Assembly (NCBI GenBank): GCA_022225965.2
Contig: JAKJXP020000001.1
Span: forward strand, 496,001-560,000
Length of the DNA stretch: 64,000 nt
Direction: 5' to 3'
Source of the DNA: Diatrype stigma
Lineage: Eukaryota; Ascomycota; Sordariomycetes; Xylariales; Diatrypaceae
Shown here: positions 58,635 to 64,000 of the stretch, one piece after another
How the letters are laid out: every line of letters begins with the position of its first letter
Position numbering within the stretch: position 1 is the stretch's first letter
Program-made: the position numbers and the translations under genes
The notes under the pieces: generated by a model
Databases searched by the model: none
What the model was told of the DNA's origin: nothing
Seen by the model: the letters and a program-made list of their open reading frames with translations, nothing else

Positions 58635-59080
58635 ATATTATAATATGCCCTTTTGCTTACGTATTATGTTATAATATGCCTTTTTACATATATATTATGT
58701 TATAATATGCCCGAAATATTTAAATACCTTATGTTATAACATGCTTCCGATTATTATATTTAAATTATAACATGATATACGTATTAAATATATTATGTTA
58801 TAATATGCCTATTTAATTATATATTATGTTATAACATGTTTATTTAGTTATATACCATGTTATAATATGTTTATTTAGTTATATACCATGTTATAACATG
58901 TTCGAATTAGGATTTATATTATGTTATAATATGCTTACAAAATTATGCTTCATGTTATAACATATCTGAATTAAAATTAATTCATGTTATAATATGGTTT
59001 ATATTAAGATGTTTTAATATAATGTGTTATAATGAAAATAATAAAGATTCTTAATAAGGAAATACCATGTTATTACATGG
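58635..59080. repeat. Array of ~14 interspersed palindromes, consensus CATGTTATAAYATG
   Basis: Copies start near 58635, 58665, 58697, 58731, 58762, 58795, 58826, 58857, 58887, 58921, 58951, 58983, 59020 and 59065. The unit at 58887-58900 is a perfect 14-bp palindrome. The first 12 are 26-36 bp apart and are separated by unrelated AT-rich spacers, except that the spacers after 58826 and 58857 are alike (TTATTTAGTTATATAC). The array follows the helicase end. Confidence 0.88.
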
Positions 59081-60084
59081 TATTTTAGTTTATAAATTAA
59101 ATAAATCCGGAATTCCAAGTAATTATAATAAACAATTAGCTATTTATTTAATTTCCAGATTCCCTTTTTCCTTTTTCTTTTTTCTTCTTTTTTTTTTAGG
59201 TTTTAATAATAACAATAATAAAAATAATAATAATATAATAATAATAATAACCATATTTACCTTTACCGATTCTTATAAAGTCCCGGATTCGCTTTTATTT
59301 CAGTCCTTATTTCTTGAATTGCTTATTTCTGCTTTTTAAAAGTTACGCTTTGCCGTTCGTTATCTTTTTAAAAAGAGAAAGTTAATAATTCGTTATCGCC
59401 GTAAGGATAAGTTTTAAAGGGTTTTTATTACGAATTAAAATTAATTAAATATAAACGCCTTAATATTAATAGCTTAAGAAGTTATTAATGCCGTTTATGC
59501 GATAATTCGGCAACGCTTTTCGGCCCGGCTTATCGCCCCTTTTTGGCCCCGTTCCTAAACCTTCCCGTTTAAAGGGCCTTTCGGTATAAGCCCGGTAATT
59601 TTTGCCGGGAAGACTTTAATTTCCCCCATAATTGACCGGGTGCAAACCGGAATCTACGGGCGGCGTTGGTTTAGGTTTCGGGTCCGTTAATAGCGATGAA
59701 ATATATACGTTATCGGGACAGTAATAATTTATAAAACGTTTATATTAATTATATGGATACGGTTTGTTTTGGCTATAAATATAACGGCCAGAAAACGAAA
59801 TATTATCGTAAATATATCGTTTTTAATAATACGTTTATAATTAACGAATATTTTTTAGCCCTAATTTTTGCTTTCGTTTTTACTTTAATTCCAGTTTTAA
59901 TTCCAGTTCCAGTTTAAAATGCTTTCGTTTCCGTTTAAGATGCTTCCGTTTTTGCTTTCGTTTTATTAAATAATAGGCTAATCTTTTTAATATTATGCTA
60001 AATTATTGTTAATATACGTATATAAATATACGAACGAAATATTAGGCTATAACAAACGAATAACGAATCGAGACCTAATAATAA

Positions 60085-60321
60085 TTAAAGGAGCGCCTTT
60101 GTTTTTTAAGCGAGGTTAACGACGAGTTAATTAACGCGGCTATAGAGCCGGGCCCGTTCGAATATAACGGTAACGGTAGCGGTAGCGGTAATAATAGTAA
60201 AAGGGTTGGAAGTGAGGTATTTTTAATTCTTAAGAATAAGGTGTTACGGCTTAATCCTTTTGCGGGGTTTACGGAAAGAGAAAAAAAAAAAGAAGAAGAA
60301 AAAAAAAAAGACGATGCTGTT
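60085..60321 (+). other. Open frame with balanced composition inside the Helitron 3' region
   Basis: About 78 codons without a stop in a block otherwise full of TAA/TAG. It includes NDELINAAIEPGPFEYNG, a Gly/Asn/Ser repeat, FLILKNKVLRLNPFAGF and a Glu/Lys-rich end. It has no start codon or family match that I can name. It may be a captured gene fragment or a second Helitron frame. Confidence 0.35.
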
Positions 60322-60650
60322 TAGTATATGATGTAGCATTACCAGAATTTCCTGGGCCCCTTTAAGGGTAAGGGCGAAAATCTTTAGGACTAGCTTTTTG
60401 CTGTTTTGCTTTAATTTTTGCTTTTAAATTTAAATTCGAAAAATGGCTTTAGCGGTGGTATAATTCCTATTCCTATTATTAATTTATTCCTTTTATTGCT
60501 GATCTAGCTATATTTAGCTATTGTAGCGGTAATTATGGCTGAGAATCTAGCTAAATTCGGAAGAAAAAACATAAATCGCGTAAGTGATTTTTACCGTATC
60601 CATAAATCAAATTAGCGGGCGGCAAGGGACGAGGAAAGCTTCGCTAATTT

Positions 60651-60924
60651 GGGTGAAGAATGAGCCATCAGGAGTACTATATACTGGAATCAACGTGAAA
60701 ATGTAAATAGATAATCAGATATATAAATGGACACTTCGTAATAAAGTTAACATCAACAACTAACCACCTCTCGGTTGTAGTAAGCTCTAGTATAATATCC
60801 TCCATTGGGCATAAATCATGATGAACCCCTATCCTCTCACACAACGCCAGCTGACTATATATCCCAAAACTAGACGAACCCCCCTCGCCCCCGAAAATGC
60901 CCTCTCCCCTTAACACCCACCCAG
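60651..60924. other. Short flank between the Helitron and the GNAT gene
   Basis: 274 bp of normal composition, presumably the GNAT gene 3' UTR. No gene is seen. Confidence 0.4.
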
Positions 60925-61608
60925 CTACCTAGCCTCGACCTCAACACCACCCTCACCCTTACCCTGACCCTCCACCTCCTCCCTCAACAGCCCCCACACA
61001 TGCAGATCCAGAACCCTTCCATTCTTCGTAACAGCGCGCCTCAAGACGCCCTCCTCCACGAACCCCGTCTTGCGCAGCACGGCCGCGCTCCCGGCATTGC
61101 CCTCGTAGACCTCGGCCTGGATGCGGATGAGCTCCGGCTCAGCCCAGCGCGCGAAGGCCCAGCGGACGAAGCCGCGCACGGCGTCCGTGGCGAGGCCGCG
61201 GCCCCGGTGGCGCCGCCCCACCCAGTAGCCCAGCTCCCAGGTGCGGGCCTGGACGTCGGCGCGGGGCCGCAGGCCCACGGCGCCCGCGAACGCGCCGTCG
61301 TCCCGGGACGCGATGACGAAGTGCAGCGCGGGCTGCCCCGAGCCCGGCTCCGGGATCGCGATCCGGAGCCACGCCCGCCCGTCCTCGAGCGTGTAGGGCG
61401 AGGGGAACGTGTCCCGCATCCACCGCGCTACCTCCGGGTCGTTGCTGGCGGCCGCCGACGCCTCGAGGTCCGTCGCTTCCCAGGGGCGCACGTAGCAGGT
61501 GTCTGTGACGAAGATGGCCGTCTCTGGGATGGCGTGGCTCGAGGTTGACGGTAAGACCGCCGCCGCCGACGACGACAACGACGACGATGGCAGTGAGGAG
61601 GATGCCAT
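60925..61608 (-). CDS. GNAT family N-acetyltransferase (RimJ/RimL-like)
   Basis: A single exon of 227 residues. The GNAT_3 (RimJ/RimL) fold is clear from ~38 to 205: YVRPWEATDLEASAAASNDPEVARWM, TLEDGRAWL, the substrate strand FAGAVGLRPRADVQARTWELGYWVGRRH, the acetyl-CoA loop RGRGLATDAVRGFV (~133-146), and IRIQAEVYEGNAGSAAVLRKTGFVEEGVLRRAV with the final strand. The first 25 residues are a Ser/Ala-rich tail. Related fungal proteins acetylate protein N-termini or small amines. The substrate cannot be named from sequence. The gene is GC-rich and sits only 275 bp from the decayed Helitron, yet shows no RIP damage. Confidence 0.88.
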   Translation of the reverse strand: MASSSLPSSSLSSSAAAVLPSTSSHAIPETAIFVTDTCYVRPWEATDLEASAAASNDPEVARWMRDTFPSPYTLEDGRAWLRIAIPEPGSGQPALHFVIASRDDGAFAGAVGLRPRADVQARTWELGYWVGRRHRGRGLATDAVRGFVRWAFARWAEPELIRIQAEVYEGNAGSAAVLRKTGFVEEGVLRRAVTKNGRVLDLHVWGLLREEVEGQGKGEGGVEVEAR

Positions 61609-62789
61609 GGTGGCTGATGTGTCTGTTGATTAACTAACTAGGCCGGAATAATGGGAGGCTTGTTGCCGTGTCGTGTCGATGACTACGGAGGTTCAAAAGT
61701 ACCACTGGAATGCCGAAAGTTCTTGGACTGCTCGATTTCTCATCATCCTCCAAGATGTACGAAGTCGCAGATTAAATATTTGAACGGCTGTACGGTGTGA
61801 CTCACTATATTATACAAAGCCTTAGCGCTTTCTTACGGCTTACGTTGGTTATCCTTATGCTAAGGCTCAGCCGCACAGCTACCTGTATCGGCAAGTTTGA
61901 TATCTAACTTGAAAAGCGATAGCCTAGACATATGTATGATATATATAATATATACCTATATTCATGGTGTTCTCCTGAATAGTCATGTCTTGAGGTCTAC
62001 TTGAAGTTGATTTGCTAGTAAGCAATCTACAACCAAGCTTCTCTTATTGTCCTTCAAAGTCTTTGAAAGCGCAGGGTTTCTCCTTAGTATTTACTTGACT
62101 ACCTGTAACAACAGCCAGTCATCATAAAGTATCCGAATTGAAGCTCGACTGACAGAACAATGTCTCGGATCTCCAACGCAGGCGTAGGTTATTATTAGTG
62201 GTGGTGGTGGTGAGCTGCATGCCAAGCCTTCTGCACCAAAGAGGGTCCCTCCATAAGGTACCTGTAGCTATCCAAGCTTTAGTGAGGTATTAGCTCGACG
62301 CGGCTCTCCACTCTCCGCTGGATTTGGTCCCTGATTCGTCGTGATAGTGGGCGAGGAGCTGTATGCAGTATGTACGTACATACAACTTCGGGGTCTGGCC
62401 CCGAAGGTGAAGCGTGGCCTTTCGCGGCTGCGGGTTGGTTAGTTGAATATTAATGATAACCTATTCTTAGTGAACGGTTAACTAGCAGTGAAACAGCTTC
62501 ACGTTCCTTACACTCCTTTGCGCGAAACAAAGTTGTTGGTCACTTCGATTCAATTCAATGCGGCGCCCACGGCAAGATTGATATTTTGCGTACTGTCTGC
62601 CGCTGTGTATTATTCCTGGGTCTGTGCATCAATTTTAGTTCCAGTGCTTGTATTTTCCGGTCCTCTTTCTGGTGCTGTGTTGCCGAAAGTCTGAAGCTCC
62701 ATCTGCCACGCGGCTAATCGAGCCATCCATCCCCCCCTTTCTCCTCCCTCCCCTCGAGAAACTACGGCACGCGCGCACACACGAACAAA
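61609..62789. promoter_or_regulatory. Divergent intergenic region GNAT gene / erv46
   Basis: 1.18 kb. A pyrimidine-rich leader (CCCCCCCTTTCTCCTCCCTCCC around 62730-62752) lies just before the erv46 ATG. No gene is seen. Confidence 0.4.
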
Positions 62790-64000
62790 ATGCCGCCCAA
62801 ATCGAGGTTCACGAAGCTTGATGCCTTCGCCAAGACCGTCGAGGACGCGCGGATAAGAACGACGTCTGGCGGGATTGTCACCATTTGCTCCATTATCGTC
62901 GTGCTTTTCCTCGCCTGGGGAGAATGGAGCGACTACAGGAGAATAGTGATCCACCCGGAGCTGGTCGTTGATAAGGGCCGAGGCGAGCGGATGGAGATCC
63001 ATATGAACATCACCTTCCCGAAGATCCCCTGCGAGCTCCTGACCCTCGATGTGATGGATGTGTCCGGCGAACAGCAGCACGGCGTCTTGGCGGGAGTACG
63101 GAAGATCAGGCTCGAGCCTGCCGCCCAGGGTGGTGCTGTCATTGATACCAAGAGATTAGCTCTGTAAGTTCGGGCGTCTGATATATATGCTATGCTACAG
63201 GCTACCAAAATCATCGAGCCAATCCTAACGGGACACAAAACACCAGACACAACGAAGCGGATGCTGCCGTCCATCTCGACCCCGAGTACTGCGGCCAATG
63301 CTACGGCGCGCCGTCGCCGCCGAACGCGCAGAAGGCCGGCTGCTGCAACACGTGCGACGAGGTGCGGGAGGCGTACGCGCAGGCCTCGTGGGCGTTCGGG
63401 CGGGGCGAGGGCGTCGAGCAGTGCCAGCGGGAGCACTACGCGGAGAAGCTGGAGGAGCAGCGGCACGAGGGCTGCCGGATCGCGGGCGCGATCCGCGTGA
63501 ACAAGGTGGTGGGCAACTTCCACTTCGCGCCCGGCCGCAGCTTCAGCAACGGGAACATGCACGTGCACGACCTCAAGAACTACTGGGAGAGCCCCGTCAA
63601 GCACGCGTTCGAGCACGAGATCCACCAGCTCCGCTTCGGGCCCCAGCTGCCCGAGGACCTGGGCGACAAGCACGCCAAGGCCAGCCCCTACACGAACCAC
63701 CACATGAACCCCCTCGACGCCGTCAAGCAGGAGACCGACGACTCCAACTTCAACTTCATGTACTTCATCAAGGTCGTCCCGACCTCCTACGTGCCCCTCA
63801 ACCGCAAGCGCGCCGCCGCCGCCGTCGCCGCTGCCGGCTACAACCGCGCCGAGGACGACAACGTCTGGCTCGGCAGCCTCGGCGACGCCTTCGACGGCAG
63901 CCTGGAGACGCACCAGTACTCGGTCACGAGCCACAAGCAGAGCCTGTCCGGCGGCACCGACGCCGCCGCCGGCCACCCGGAGCGCATGCACTCGCGCAGC
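62790..64000 (+). CDS. erv46: ER-Golgi vesicle protein ERV46 (ERGIC3), 5' part
   Basis: Exon 1 is 62790-63163 and exon 2 starts at 63247 and runs past the window end; the intron is 83 nt. The N-terminus SRFTKLDAFAKTVEDARIRT and the first membrane helix (about 28-46, GGIVTICSIIVVLFLAWGEW) are typical. The luminal domain follows: MEIHMNITFPKIPCELLTLDVMDVSG, then after the splice HNEADAAVHLDPEYCGQCYGA, GCCNTCDEVREAY, GCRIAGAIRVNKVVGNFHFAPG and NFNFMYFIKVVPTSY. Erv46 works with Erv41 as a cargo receptor retrieving escaped ER proteins in COPI/COPII vesicles. The second membrane helix and the C-terminal sorting signal lie outside the window. Confidence 0.93.

Larger units (their letters stand above)
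52691..60650 (+). mobile_element. RIP-degraded Helitron (rolling-circle transposon), about 8 kb
   Basis: This AT-rich block can be read, in spite of many stop codons, as a Helitron in plus orientation: a DUF6570-like zinc-binding region (54109-54480), the Helitron Rep N-terminal region (about 55280-55700), and a PIF1-like helicase (57211-58590). The limits are set by the composition switch and by an 11-bp inverted match (AGCGAAGCTTT at 52694-52704; its reverse complement at 60635-60645). Each lies within a potential hairpin (52691-52705; stem AAATTAGCG at 60609-60617 with CGCTAATTT at 60642-60650). Short asymmetric inverted ends suggest the Helitron2 type described in fungi. Remaining cytosines are mostly in CG context, as expected from RIP of CA/CT/CC. 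Exact ends are inferred. Confidence 0.85.

Noticed and set aside
58635..59080. CRISPR-like array
   Set aside because: Units are short palindromes of ~14 bp with unequal AT-rich spacers, inside a eukaryotic transposon. There are no cas genes and the genome is fungal.
59067..59339. A 90-codon frame in the AT-rich block (Phe/Asn/Ile rich)
   Set aside because: It is made of poly-T and AAT runs inside the Helitron 3' region. No protein features are believable.

Overview
The window looks like nuclear DNA of a filamentous ascomycete (Pezizomycotina, most likely Sordariomycetes). The grounds are dense single-copy genes with short introns (about 50-160 nt, mostly GT..CTAAC/CTGAC..AG), a complete set of fungal housekeeping families, many short ACCTA/TAGGT-rich intergenic repeats, and one sharply bounded AT-rich block with the strand-symmetric C-to-T decay typical of repeat-induced point mutation (RIP). 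I saw no tRNA, rRNA or CRISPR. All gene models below were spliced by hand from the sequence and checked for frame and family match.

Left part (0-20 kb), housekeeping. Mitoribosomal protein bL21m (-) and the 60S assembly factor NSA2 (+) are divergent. NUFIP/Rsa1-type snoRNP factor (-) and RNA polymerase III subunit RPC25 (+) are divergent. EMC3 (-) and signal peptidase subunit SPC2 (+), both of the ER membrane, are divergent. MMS19 (-) and the folate enzyme MTD1 (+) are divergent. The first 10 kb is therefore dominated by genes for making ribosomes and RNA, followed by an ER-membrane pair.

Middle part (20-48 kb), more accessory. It holds a small unknown gene, a very large ankyrin protein whose N-terminal domain carries a nucleotidyltransferase-like signature, a secreted cyanovirin-N-type protein, a 2EXR protein with an internal duplication, a Golgi-type GT17 N-acetylglucosaminyltransferase, a flavin-linked oxidase next to a SnoaL-like protein, an amidoligase-like gene interrupted by one in-frame TAG (or a 54-nt intron), threonine aldolase (with a 10-N assembly gap in its last intron) and a Sel1-repeat protein of the Nif1/DSF2 type.

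Right part (48-64 kb). About 5 kb without a convincing gene leads to an AT-rich block of about 8 kb (roughly 52,691-60,650). It can be read as one RIP-destroyed Helitron: a DUF6570-like zinc-binding region, a Helitron Rep (HUH) region whose two His codons now read Tyr, and a PIF1-like helicase with recognisable motifs. The block is bounded almost exactly by an 11-bp inverted terminal match, and inside it is an array of about 14 short palindromes. Beyond it are a GNAT acetyltransferase (-) and the start of ERV46 (+), which runs off the window.
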